Source: Agromyces larvae (GTDB lineage Bacteria; Actinomycetota; Actinomycetes; Actinomycetales; Microbacteriaceae). From it: 64,000 nucleotides of DNA. The notes beneath the pieces were generated by a model. That model worked only from the letters and a program-made list of their open reading frames with translations, searched no databases and was not told where the DNA came from. Positions 43,885-54,135 of the stretch are shown one piece after another. The position numbers and the translations under genes are program-made. The stretch's first letter is position 1, and each line of letters begins with the position of its first letter. The stretch covers positions 496,001 through 560,000 of the forward strand of contig NZ_CP094528.1 of assembly GCF_022811705.1 (NCBI RefSeq), read 5' to 3'.

Positions 43885-44865
43885 GTGCACCCCGCCCCCG
43901 GCGCGCGAGACACCTCGCCCACCCGCCCCGCTCGAACCCGCCCCGCTCGAACCCGCCCAGCTCGAACCCGCCCCGTCGACCTGCTCACCCGCCGGCCCCG
44001 ACGTGCCGTGCGCACCGGCGTCGGTGCAGTGGCGCTCGCGATCACCGTCACCGCGATGCTCGTCGTGCAGTCGTCGCCCACCGCGTCGGCCACCGACGTG
44101 TTCGGCGCGTTGCGCGCGCCCGGCGAACCGGCGTTCAGCGTCGGCCATCGGGGTGATCGCGCGCAGGCGCCCGAGAACACGCTGCCCTCGCTCGAACTCG
44201 CCCTCGACGGCCTCGAGTTCGTCGAGACCGATGTGCAGCTGACCCGGGACGACGTCCCGGTGCTGTTCCACGACGTCGAGCTCAGCCGCGTCACGGGGGA
44301 TCCGCACCGGGTCGACGAGCTCACCTTCGCCCAGCTCTCCCGGCTCGACGCGGGCCGGCGGTACGACGCGGCGTTCGAAGGCACGCGCATCCCGACGCTC
44401 GATGCGTTCCTGGCCGCGCTCGCCGAGCGCGACGACGCCCGCGCGCTCATCGAGCTGAAGGCGGCGTGGACCCCCGACGAGGTGCGCATCGTCGCCGACC
44501 TGCTGGAGCGACGCGGGGTCGAGGGGCGGGTGGTGCTGCAGAGCTTCAGCATCGAGACCCTCGACTCGATCGCCGAGGTCGCCCCGCACCTGCCGCGCAT
44601 CATGCTGATCCGCGAACTGCCCGCGGACCCGCGGCCGATCGCGGAACGATTCGGCCTGATCGGCTTCGGCACCACCGTGGCCAGCGTGACGGCCGCGCCC
44701 GAGGCGCTCGACCGCGCCCACGCCGCCGGCATCGCGGTGCTCTGCTACACCCTGAACTCCGAGAAGAAGTGGAGCGAGGTGGCCGCCCTCGGCGTCGACG
44801 GCATCATCACCGACCGGCCGAGCGACCTCGACGCCTGGCTCGCCGCTACTGCTCCGGGAACGTGA
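43885..44865 (+). CDS. Secreted glycerophosphodiester phosphodiesterase
   Basis: Hydrolyses glycerophosphodiesters such as deacylated phospholipids or teichoic-acid fragments to glycerol phosphate. The 326-residue protein has a long Arg/Thr/Pro N-terminus, an apolar export segment (VGAVALAITVTAMLVV, about 47-62) ending SPTASA, then the GDPD TIM barrel: HRGDRAQAPENT, FVETDVQLTRDDVPVLFHD, LIELKAAW, CYTLNSEKKW and DGIITDRP. GTG 43885 has AAAGG before it; a GTG at 44008 would give a more normal signal peptide. Its last 20 bp overlap the 3' end of the converging macrodomain gene. Confidence 0.9.
   Translation: MHPAPGARDTSPTRPARTRPARTRPARTRPVDLLTRRPRRAVRTGVGAVALAITVTAMLVVQSSPTASATDVFGALRAPGEPAFSVGHRGDRAQAPENTLPSLELALDGLEFVETDVQLTRDDVPVLFHDVELSRVTGDPHRVDELTFAQLSRLDAGRRYDAAFEGTRIPTLDAFLAALAERDDARALIELKAAWTPDEVRIVADLLERRGVEGRVVLQSFSIETLDSIAEVAPHLPRIMLIRELPADPRPIAERFGLIGFGTTVASVTAAPEALDRAHAAGIAVLCYTLNSEKKWSEVAALGVDGIITDRPSDLDAWLAATAPGT
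43931..43975 (+). repeat. Three tandem 15-bp units in the phosphodiesterase N-terminus
   Basis: The unit CTCGAACCCGCCCCG occurs three times with one substitution, in frame, giving repeated Arg-Thr-Arg-Pro-Ala in the region before the export segment. Confidence 0.85.
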
Positions 44866-45406
44866 TCTCGACGCCGAGCCGGTCGGCGGCGGCCCGGTAC
44901 GCCTCGGCGACCCGCTCGGAGAACAGCACGAAGCGCACGCGCGGGGGAGCGGCATCCGTCGCCATCGAGGCGACCGACAGTGCGACGTCCGCGACCTCGT
45001 CGACCGGCCAGCCGTACACGCCGGCCGAGATGGCCGGGAACGCGATCGAGCCCGCTCCCAGCTCCGCGGCCAGCGCCAGCGAGTTGCGATGGGCGGCAAC
45101 CAGCCTTTTCCGGCGTTCGGATGCCTCGGGCTCCGCGCGGCCCGGCCACACCGGGCCGACCGTGTGGATGACCCACCGTGCCGCCAGACGGCCGGCCCCG
45201 GTGGCGACCGCCTCGCCCGTCGGCAGCCCGTCGGGCAGCGATCCGGCGCGCAGCGCCCGGCACTCGGCGAGGATCTCGGGCCCGCCGGCGCGGTGGATCG
45301 CGCCGTCGACGCCTCCGCCGCCGAGCAGCGACGAGTTCGCGGCGTTCACGATCGCGTCGACCCGCTCGTGCGTCAGGTCGCCCGTGATCAGCTCGATGCG
45401 AGGCAT
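44846..45406 (-). CDS. Macrodomain protein, probable O-acetyl-ADP-ribose deacetylase
   Basis: Binds and hydrolyses ADP-ribose derivatives. The 186-residue single macrodomain has ITGDLTHERVDAIVNAANSSLLGGGGVDGAIH at the start (ADP-ribose loop 1, Asn and Asp of the MacroD/YmdB active site) and FPAISAGVYGWP as loop 2. All hallmark residues of the hydrolytic MacroD-like class are present. It starts 10 bp after the csoR-type gene on the same strand and so is probably cotranscribed with it. Confidence 0.93.
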   Translation of the reverse strand: MPRIELITGDLTHERVDAIVNAANSSLLGGGGVDGAIHRAGGPEILAECRALRAGSLPDGLPTGEAVATGAGRLAARWVIHTVGPVWPGRAEPEASERRKRLVAAHRNSLALAAELGAGSIAFPAISAGVYGWPVDEVADVALSVASMATDAAPPRVRFVLFSERVAEAYRAAADRLGVEITFPEQ

Positions 45407-45416
45407 CCGCCGGGCC

Positions 45417-45695
45417 TCAGCCGCGGTTGTTCGACAGCTCGAAGATGCGCAGCAGCTCGGCCACCGCCGCCTCGCGGGCCTCGCCGCCCTGCTCGTACTG
45501 GTGGGTGACGTGGGTGCGCAGGTGGTTCTCGACGAGCAGCTTGTTCAGCGACGCCAGCGATTTCTGCACCGCGAGCGACAGCGTGATGATGTCGACGCAG
45601 TAGTCCTCGTTCTCGATCATCTTCTCGATGCCGCGGAGCTGGCCCTCGATGATCTTCGTGCGGTGCAGCGCCCGCCGCTTGATGTCCTCGATCAC
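45417..45695 (-). CDS. CsoR/RcnR-family metal-sensing repressor
   Basis: A 92-residue all-helical repressor (RTKIIEGQLRGIEKMIENEDYC, then KLLVENHLRTHV). The metal positions are Cys33, His58 and His62, with exact CsoR spacing; but copper CsoR has Cys at the third place, so this set is Cys-His-His, as in the nickel/cobalt sensor RcnR. GTG 45695 is chosen as start because it begins the family-conserved region, and the TACCC-N5-GGGTA operator then lies 27-41 nt upstream; an in-frame GTG at 45752 would put the operator inside the gene. No metal efflux gene is nearby; the macrodomain gene follows. Confidence 0.9.
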   Translation of the reverse strand: MIEDIKRRALHRTKIIEGQLRGIEKMIENEDYCVDIITLSLAVQKSLASLNKLLVENHLRTHVTHQYEQGGEAREAAVAELLRIFELSNNRG

Positions 45696-45721
45696 CCCGT
45701 CAGGATACTCCGCCGGACCGG

Positions 45722-45736
45722 TACCCGGCCGGGGTA
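45722..45736. promoter_or_regulatory. CsoR-type operator TACCC-GGCCG-GGGTA
   Basis: An exact match to the TACCC-N5-GGGTA core described for CsoR operators, 27 bp upstream of the csoR-type start. It suggests autoregulation of this gene and the downstream macrodomain gene. Confidence 0.7.
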
Positions 45737-45748
45737 TCCGGGTCCCCG

Positions 45749-45961
45749 TCACTCCTCGACGTCGGGCGCCGGCTGCCGGTCGTCGCGCAGGTCGACACGA
45801 CGCTCGGCATCGATGCCGGGCACCTCGTCGACGAGCGCGTCGTCGATCGGTCGCTCGTCGTCGTTCTCGGCCGGTTCGGCCTCGTCGAACTCTGTGTCCT
45901 GCGCCACCGTGAAGTCGTCATCCGGCGCGACGCCACCGCCCGCCCCCGCGCGATCGTCCAT
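45749..45961 (-). CDS. Small acidic hypothetical protein
   Basis: A 70-residue frame unusually rich in Asp and Glu with few hydrophobic residues (DDDFTVAQDTEFDEAEPAENDDERPIDD), so probably disordered. No known domain. It lies just upstream of the CsoR-type operator on the same strand. The Shine-Dalgarno candidate (GGGGAC) is weak, so coding status is moderately supported. Confidence 0.55.
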   Translation of the reverse strand: MDDRAGAGGGVAPDDDFTVAQDTEFDEAEPAENDDERPIDDALVDEVPGIDAERRVDLRDDRQPAPDVEE

Positions 45962-46250
45962 GTCCCCAGACTAGGCCGCGGCCTGCGCCGCCGCACCCCC
46001 TGCACGACGGATCCGCGCCGCGCCCGCCGGTGCGGTCGGGCATTCCGCCCCGAAACCCGATAGAATGGCGGTTGCGCCCGATGGATCCCTTCCTCAGGCC
46101 GACGGCACGGGCTCCGCCCGCGCACTGCTCGGCCGTGCGGATCCCTCGGCCTGCGGTCCGCCCCTGATCCGGCGAGGCGAGCCGCGGCATCGCGATCCGC
46201 CCCTCGGGTCGTCGGCGCAACAGATGCGGCCCGAAGAAACGGGAGGACCA
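45962..46250 (+). promoter_or_regulatory. Promoter and long 5' leader of the helicase gene
   Basis: A 289-bp gap. A -10-like TAGAAT lies at 46061-46066; a -35 is not clear. Transcription from there would leave a leader of about 180 nt before the TTG start, GC-rich with several possible stems. The in-frame ATG/GTG codons upstream of 46251 are not preceded by ribosome sites. Confidence 0.45.
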
Positions 46251-48374
46251 TTGGCCCAGACGAGGCAGCGCACACGTACGCGCTCGCGCGACGATGACGC
46301 GCCCATCATCCCGATCCTCGCCCGCAAGGTGCGCGAGGTCGAGCAGAAGGCGCAGAAGAACAAGCTCGGCCCCACCAACCGGCAGAAGTTCCAGGTCATC
46401 GCCCTGCTGATGCGCGAAGAGCGTGCCCGGGTCAAGGCCGACCACGAGACGCCCGACGCCGCCCGCGTCGAACTGCTGAAGCGCCTCGACGGCATCGCGC
46501 AGATCCTCGCCAAGACGGCCGCGCGCGACACCAGCCTCATCTCCCTGCTCGAACCGGATGCCTCGGTGTCGACCGTTGCGCAGCGCTTCCGCCGCGACTG
46601 GCTGCTGGAATCGGGCGCCGAACTCAGCCCCGACGAGCTCATCATCACCCGCGAGCCCGAACCCGACCCCGAGCCGAGCGTCAACCAGGTCGTGCCGCGG
46701 TCGGTGAAGGCCAGACAGCTGGCGAACCCGTTCCTCGCCCCCGACCTCACCCGCACCGTCGCGCCGGTCGTGCCGGTGCGACGGCTCGCGAACTGGGAGC
46801 TGCTCGGGCCCCTGTTCAAGTCGTTCGAGCTCGGCTCGGGCGGGCAGGCGGCCACGATGGAGCTGCCCGAGGCGCCCAGGGTCGATCGGCTCGCGCCGCG
46901 CGGCCTCGAGCTCATGCGCCACCAGGCCAGATTCATCGAGGCCGCGCGGCTCGGGCACCGCACCTTCCTCCTCGCCGACGAGCCCGGACTCGGCAAGACC
47001 GCCCAGTCGGTGCTCGCGGCATCCGTGGCGAACGCCTACCCGCTGCTGGCCGTCGTGCCCAACGTGGTGAAGATGAACTGGGCGCGCGAGGTCGAACGCT
47101 GGACCCCGCACCGCCGGGCGACCGTCATCCACGGCGACGGCGACACCCTCGACGCGTTCGCCGATGTGGTCGTCGTCAACTACGACGTGCTCGACCGGCA
47201 CATGTCGTGGCTCGGCACCATGGGTTTCCGCGGCATGGTCGTCGACGAGGCGCACTTCATCAAGAACCTGCAGTCCCAGCGCTCGAAGAACGTGCTCGCG
47301 CTGGCCGACCGCATCCGGCGCAACGCGCCCGGCGGCGACCCGCTGCTGCTCGCGCTCACCGGCACGCCGCTCATCAACGACGTCGACGACTTCCGGGCGA
47401 TCTGGCGGTTCCTCGGCTGGATCGACGGCGACAAGCCGGCGCCCGAACTGCTCGGCAAGCTGGAGGAGACCGGGCTCACGCCCGCCGACCACGGCTTCTA
47501 CGCCGCGGCGCGGCAGACGGTCATCGACCTCGGCATCGTGCGCCGGCGCAAGGTCGACGTGGCCGCCGACCTGCCGTCCAAGCGCATCGCCGACCTGCCG
47601 GTCGAACTCGACGACGAGCTCGGGCGGTCCATCCGCGCCGCCGAGCGCGAGCTCGGCCACCGCCTCGCGAGCCGGTTCCGTGCACTCGTGGAGGCCCGGG
47701 GGCTGCGCGTCGGCACCCTCGACGTCGACGAACGCGACCAGTTCATCCGCGCCGTCGCGCTCGCCGAGCTCGAGGAGTCGAAGCAGGCGAAGTCGGGCGA
47801 AAACGTGTTCACGATGGTGCGCCGCATCGGCCAGGCCAAGGCCGGCCTCGCAGCCGACTACGCCGCGCAGCTCGCGCGCTCGGTCGGCAAGGTGGTGTTC
47901 TTCGCCAAGCACATCGACGTCATGGACCAGGCCGAGGCCGCCTTCGCGGCACGCGAGATCCGCACCGTGTCGCTGCGCGGCGACCAGACGGCGCTCGCGC
48001 GCCAGGCCGCGATCGACGCATTCAACACCGACCCCGGTGTGCACGTCGCGGTCTGCTCGCTCACCGCGGCGGGGGTCGGCGTGAACCTGCAGGCGGCGTC
48101 GAACGTGGTGCTCGCCGAGCTCAGCTGGACCAGCGCCGAGCAGACCCAGGCGATCGACCGCGTGCACCGCATCGGCCAGGACGAACCCGTCACCGCGTGG
48201 CGCATCATCGCCGCGCACACGGTGGACGCCCGCATCGCCGAGCTCATCGACGCCAAGCAGGGGCTGGCCGCCCGCGCCCTCGACGGCAGCGACATCGAGC
48301 CCGGCTCGGCCGACTCGGTGCAACTCGACGCACTGCAGCACCTGCTGCGGCAGGCGCTCGACGGCGCGCTGTAG
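46251..48374 (+). CDS. SNF2-family DEAD/DEAH-box helicase-like ATPase
   Basis: Double-stranded DNA translocase of the SNF2 type, 707 residues. The start is TTG 46251, with GGGAGG ending 4 nt before it; this gives the N-terminus LAQTRQRTRTRSRDDDAP. Motif I is LADEPGLGKT (Lys249), motif II VVDEAHFIKN (DEAH, 332-335), motif III LTGTPL, motif V TAAGVGVNLQAA and motif VI QAIDRVHRIGQ. The first 200 or so residues have no recognised domain. It resembles the SMARCAL1-like compact bacterial SNF2 proteins. No restriction, BREX or DISARM partner is adjacent, so a repair or remodelling role is as likely as defence. Confidence 0.88.
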   Translation: MAQTRQRTRTRSRDDDAPIIPILARKVREVEQKAQKNKLGPTNRQKFQVIALLMREERARVKADHETPDAARVELLKRLDGIAQILAKTAARDTSLISLLEPDASVSTVAQRFRRDWLLESGAELSPDELIITREPEPDPEPSVNQVVPRSVKARQLANPFLAPDLTRTVAPVVPVRRLANWELLGPLFKSFELGSGGQAATMELPEAPRVDRLAPRGLELMRHQARFIEAARLGHRTFLLADEPGLGKTAQSVLAASVANAYPLLAVVPNVVKMNWAREVERWTPHRRATVIHGDGDTLDAFADVVVVNYDVLDRHMSWLGTMGFRGMVVDEAHFIKNLQSQRSKNVLALADRIRRNAPGGDPLLLALTGTPLINDVDDFRAIWRFLGWIDGDKPAPELLGKLEETGLTPADHGFYAAARQTVIDLGIVRRRKVDVAADLPSKRIADLPVELDDELGRSIRAAERELGHRLASRFRALVEARGLRVGTLDVDERDQFIRAVALAELEESKQAKSGENVFTMVRRIGQAKAGLAADYAAQLARSVGKVVFFAKHIDVMDQAEAAFAAREIRTVSLRGDQTALARQAAIDAFNTDPGVHVAVCSLTAAGVGVNLQAASNVVLAELSWTSAEQTQAIDRVHRIGQDEPVTAWRIIAAHTVDARIAELIDAKQGLAARALDGSDIEPGSADSVQLDALQHLLRQALDGAL

Positions 48375-48411
48375 CGGGTCGGCGCGCGTGAACCGAACGG
48401 GGTGATCGCGC

Positions 48412-48417
48412 TAGACT
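48412..48417 (+). promoter_or_regulatory. -10 box of pfkA
   Basis: TAGACT, about 70 nt before the pfkA ATG. A 5' leader of about 63 nt with AGGAG near its end follows. No clear -35. Confidence 0.45.
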
Positions 48418-48487
48418 CTGGCTCGTCCGTGCCCCGAGGAAGCGGCTCAGGCGAACCCTTCCACTCACGACGAGGAGTCCACGCGGC

Positions 48488-49519
<1,032 letters not shown>

Positions 49520-49629
49520 TTCGGAGACTGGCTGCAGGTAGGATCGTGAGCGCGGCGCTCGCCGCATTCGCACGTCCCCACGACTGAACATCCGGTGAAT
49601 TCCGTTCACCGAACCAGAGAAAGACGCCG

Positions 49630-50831
<1,202 letters not shown>

Positions 50832-50835
<4 letters not shown>

Positions 50836-51182
50836 TCGACTGGAACGCGTTCCTCCTGGTGCTCGTCTCGGCGCTGATCGGCGCCGCGATCGTGGTGAGC
50901 GCCTACGCGCTCGGCATCCGGCTGCTCACGATGTCGGGCCGCACCCCGATCGTCACCCCGGCCGAGTTCACCGATGCGATCACCATCGTGACGCCCGCCG
51001 AGATCAAGCAGGCCGAGAAGCGCGCCGCGAAGGCGGCCCGCAAGAGCCCGCTGACCGAAGGCCAGAAGCGGCTCGCCCTGCTCGGCGCCTGGGGGTGCTT
51101 CGCCGTGAGCGGTGCGGCCGTGCTCGTGGGCATCTACCTGATCGTCGGCGACCACCTGATCAAGCTGTTCGGCGGCGCCTGA
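50832..51182 (+). CDS. Small membrane protein coupled to pitA
   Basis: A 116-residue protein with two apolar helices, near the N-terminus (FLLVLVSALIGAAIVVSAYALG) and C-terminus (LGAWGCFAVSGAAVLVGIYLIVG), joined by a Lys/Arg-rich stretch (about 50-75). ATGA overlap with the pitA stop indicates coupled translation. Small partners after pit genes are common in actinobacteria, and a role with the phosphate transporter is likely but unproven. A hairpin follows. Confidence 0.8.
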
Positions 51183-51187
51183 TCGGC

Positions 51188-51206
51188 CGGGCGGCCCGGC
51201 CGCCCG
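51188..51206. terminator. Hairpin after the pitA operon
   Basis: CGGGCGG and CCGCCCG pair around CCCGG, 5 bases after the stop of the small membrane protein gene. All-GC 7-bp stem, no T-run. Confidence 0.55.
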
Positions 51207-51237
51207 CGCAGGCGCGCGCCCGGCGCATCCGCAGCGC

Positions 51238-51243
51238 TACAGT
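51238..51243 (+). promoter_or_regulatory. -10 box of the AzgA-type permease gene
   Basis: TACAGT ends 7 nt before ATG 51251. No ribosome site between, so a leaderless mRNA is predicted. Confidence 0.6.
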
Positions 51244-51250
51244 TTCTCGC

Positions 51251-52699
51251 ATGACGTCACCGACCCCCACCGAGACCACGGCCGAGCTGCCCCAGGCGCG
51301 CTCCGCGTTCGACCGCTTCTTCGAGATCAGCGCCCGCGGTTCGACCGTGGGCACCGAGATCCGCGGCGGCATCGTCACGTTCATCACGATGGCGTACATC
51401 GTGATCCTGAACCCGATCATCCTGTCGGCGGGCGTCGACGTGAACGGCGACCAGCTGGCGTTCCCGGCCGTCGCCGCGGTTACGGCGCTCACCGCGGGGG
51501 TCATGACGATCCTGTTCGGCGTGGTGGCCCGCCTGCCGTTCGCGTTCGCCGCGGGCCTGGGCATCAACTCGTTCCTCGCGTTCAGCGTGGTCGGCCAGGT
51601 CACCTGGCCCGAGGCGATGGGCCTCGTCGTCATCAACGGCCTCATCATCGTGCTCCTGGCCGCGACCGGCTTGCGCCGGCTGATCTTCGACGCCGTGCCG
51701 TACGAGCTGAAGATCGCGATCACCGTCGGTATCGGCCTGTTCATCGCGTTCATCGGCTTCGTCGACGCGGGCTTCGTGACCGCGACCGGTCAGAACTCGC
51801 CGCCGGTCGGCCTCGGCGTGAACGGCTCGGTCGCGACCGTCCCGACGCTGGTGTTCGTCTTCACCCTGCTGCTGACCGGTGTGCTCGTCGCCCGCAAGGT
51901 CAAGGGGGCGCTGCTCATCGGCCTCGCGTCGGGCACCGTGGTCGCGGTGATCATCGAGGCGATCTGGCACCTCGGGTCGGGCGTGGACAACCCCGGCGGG
52001 TGGGGGCTGTCGGTGCCGGCGTTCAGCGGCAACCCGTTCGCGGTGCCCGACCTCAGCCTCATCGGCCAGGTCAGCTTCGACTTCGGCAAGGTCGGCGCGC
52101 TGTCGGCGCTGATGCTCGTCTTCACCCTCGTGTTCACGAACTTCTTCGATGCGATGGGCACCATGACCGGCCTCTCGAAGGAGGCGGGCCTGTCCGACGA
52201 GAAGGGCAACTTCCCCCGCCTGAAGTCGGCGCTGATCGTCGAGGGCGTCGGCGCGGTCGCGGGCGGGCTCACCTCGGGGTCGTCGAACACCGTATTCATC
52301 GAGTCGGGCTCGGGCATCGGCGAGGGCGCGCGCACCGGCTTCGCGAACCTCATCACCGGCGCCCTGTTCCTGCTGGCGATGTTCCTCACGCCGGTGACCC
52401 AGATCGTGCCGAGCGAGGTCGCCGCCTCGGCACTGGTCATCGTCGGCGCGATGATGATGGCCCAGGTGCGCGATCTCGACCTGAAGGACTTCTCGGTGCT
52501 GCTGCCCGTGTTCCTCACGATCGTGATCATGCCGCTGACGTACTCGATCGCGAACGGCATCGGCGCGGGCTTCATCGCGTGGGTGGTCATCCGCGCGCTG
52601 TCCGGCAAGGCGAAGACCATCAGCCCGCTGCTGTGGGTGGTCGCCGCCGGGTTCCTGCTCTACTTCGCCCGCGGGCCGATCGAGCAGCTGTTCGGCTAG
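51251..52699 (+). CDS. AzgA-type purine permease (NCS2 superfamily)
   Basis: Imports hypoxanthine, guanine or adenine with protons. The 482-residue protein has about thirteen apolar helices. Family hallmarks are RGGIVTFITMAYIVILNP, FAFAAGLGINSFLAF, FTNFFDAMGTMTGLSKEAG and GSSNTVFIESGSGIGEGARTG, which place it in the AzgA/PbuG branch. It converges with a UraA-type gene, so two nucleobase transporters share one terminator. Confidence 0.93.
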   Translation: MTSPTPTETTAELPQARSAFDRFFEISARGSTVGTEIRGGIVTFITMAYIVILNPIILSAGVDVNGDQLAFPAVAAVTALTAGVMTILFGVVARLPFAFAAGLGINSFLAFSVVGQVTWPEAMGLVVINGLIIVLLAATGLRRLIFDAVPYELKIAITVGIGLFIAFIGFVDAGFVTATGQNSPPVGLGVNGSVATVPTLVFVFTLLLTGVLVARKVKGALLIGLASGTVVAVIIEAIWHLGSGVDNPGGWGLSVPAFSGNPFAVPDLSLIGQVSFDFGKVGALSALMLVFTLVFTNFFDAMGTMTGLSKEAGLSDEKGNFPRLKSALIVEGVGAVAGGLTSGSSNTVFIESGSGIGEGARTGFANLITGALFLLAMFLTPVTQIVPSEVAASALVIVGAMMMAQVRDLDLKDFSVLLPVFLTIVIMPLTYSIANGIGAGFIAWVVIRALSGKAKTISPLLWVVAAGFLLYFARGPIEQLFG

Positions 52700-52719
52700 C
52701 AGGTCGATCGACGTCGTAT

Positions 52720-52746
52720 CCGGCCGACGGCGAAGCCGTCGGCCGG
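52720..52746. terminator. Two-way terminator between the nucleobase permease genes
   Basis: A 12-bp perfect stem CCGGCCGACGGC with its complement around GAA. It lies in the 56-bp gap between converging genes. Confidence 0.8.
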
Positions 52747-52755
52747 TCGGCCCGC

Positions 52756-54042
52756 TCACGCCGTGCCGCGCGCCTTCCCGATCCAGTTCATGAGGTGGTA
52801 GATGACGATCGCGGCGATGGTGCCGAGCGCGATGCCGTTGAACACCACGGTGCCGAAGGTCATCGTGAAGTCGGCGACGCCGATGACGAGCGCGGTCGCG
52901 GCCGTGAACTGGTTCACGGGGCGGGTGAAGTCGACCTTGTTGTCGACCCAGATCTTCACGCCGATGATCGCGATGAGGCCGTACAGGGCGACGGTCGCGC
53001 CGCCCAGCACGCCCGCCGGGATCGTGTTGATGAGCGCGCCGAACTTCGGCGAGAGTCCCAGCAGGATCGCCACGATGCCCGCGATCCAGTATGCGGCGGT
53101 CGAGTACACGCGGGTCGCGGCCATCACGCCGATGTTCTCGCCGTAGGTGGTCGTGCCCGAGCCGCCGAAGAAGCCGGCGACGGTCGTGGCGACGCCGTCG
53201 GCCAGCAGCGCCCGGCCGGTCTGCGCGTTCACCGAGGCATCCGTCATCTGCGCGACGCCGCGCACGTGGCCGACGTTCTCGGCGATGAGCACGAGCACGA
53301 TCGGCAGGAACGCGGGCAGCAGCCCCCACACCGCGGCGTCCGCGAACGGGTTGGCCGCCAGGTGGAACTCGGGCAGACCGACCCACGCGGCCTGCTCGAC
53401 CGCGGCGAAGTCGATCTCGCCCTGCAGGATGGCCGCGACGTAGCCGACGACCACGCCGATGAGGATGGAGATGCGGCCGAGGATGCCGCGGAACACGACC
53501 GTGACGAGCAGGATCGCGGCGAGCGTGACGAGCGCGGTGAGCGGGGCGAGTTCGAAGTTGCTCCTCGCCACGGGCGCCAGGTTGAGTCCGATGAGCGCGA
53601 CGATCGCACCGGCGACGACGGGCGGCATGAGCGCGTCGATCCAGCCGGTGCCCGTCCAGACCACGATCGCGCCGACCAGGGCGAGCAGCAGACCGACCGC
53701 GACGATGCCGAACAGGGCCGCGCCCATGGGGTCGTCGACCGTGGTCGCGCCGAGGGCGCCGAGCACCGGCGCGATGAACGCGAACGACGAGCCCAGGTAG
53801 CTGGGCAGGCGGTTCTTCGTGATGAGCAGGAACAGGATCGTGCCGATGCCCGAGAACAGCACGGTCGTCGCCGGCGGGAACCCGGTGAGCAGCGGCACGA
53901 GGAAGGTCGCGCCGAACATGGCGACGACGTGCTGGGCGCCGAGCCCGATCGTGCGCGGCCAGGACAGGCGTTCGCCCGGGGCGACGACTTCGCCGGGCGC
54001 GACGGTCTTCCCGTCGCCGTGCAGGGTCCAGGGCAGGGGCAT
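52756..54042 (-). CDS. uraA: Uracil-type permease (UraA/NCS2 family)
   Basis: Proton-coupled nucleobase importer. The 428-residue protein has about twelve to fourteen apolar helices and UraA hallmarks: GLGAQHVVAMFGATFLVPLLTG, AENVGHV with the substrate Glu, and GGSGTTTYGENIGVMAATRVYS. The latter motif with Glu favours uracil over xanthine. It diverges from the small DUF4190-like gene with 93 bp between starts. Confidence 0.93.
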   Translation of the reverse strand: MPLPWTLHGDGKTVAPGEVVAPGERLSWPRTIGLGAQHVVAMFGATFLVPLLTGFPPATTVLFSGIGTILFLLITKNRLPSYLGSSFAFIAPVLGALGATTVDDPMGAALFGIVAVGLLLALVGAIVVWTGTGWIDALMPPVVAGAIVALIGLNLAPVARSNFELAPLTALVTLAAILLVTVVFRGILGRISILIGVVVGYVAAILQGEIDFAAVEQAAWVGLPEFHLAANPFADAAVWGLLPAFLPIVLVLIAENVGHVRGVAQMTDASVNAQTGRALLADGVATTVAGFFGGSGTTTYGENIGVMAATRVYSTAAYWIAGIVAILLGLSPKFGALINTIPAGVLGGATVALYGLIAIIGVKIWVDNKVDFTRPVNQFTAATALVIGVADFTMTFGTVVFNGIALGTIAAIVIYHLMNWIGKARGTA

Positions 54043-54122
54043 CGTGACTCCGATCGGGTGGGGTGGGCCGCCTCAGATCGTATCGGGGGGTTGACCGGAT
54101 GTCCCGGCGGACGGGCCGTCCC

Positions 54123-54128
54123 TAGCGT
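54123..54128 (+). promoter_or_regulatory. -10 box of the DUF4190-like gene
   Basis: TAGCGT ends 7 nt before ATG 54136. GGAGGG lies in the gap, so either leaderless or very short-leader initiation is possible. Confidence 0.5.
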
Positions 54129-54135
54129 GGAGGGC

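Noticed and set aside
44846..44865. The 20-bp overlap of the phosphodiesterase and macrodomain genes as an antisense control device
   Set aside because: Short tail-to-tail overlaps are common in compact genomes, and both proteins have normal ends; nothing further supports regulation.
46251..48374. The SNF2-type helicase as part of a phage-defence island
   Set aside because: Neighbours are pfkA, pitA and small regulators; there is no methyltransferase, nuclease or other defence partner, and codon bias matches the core genes.
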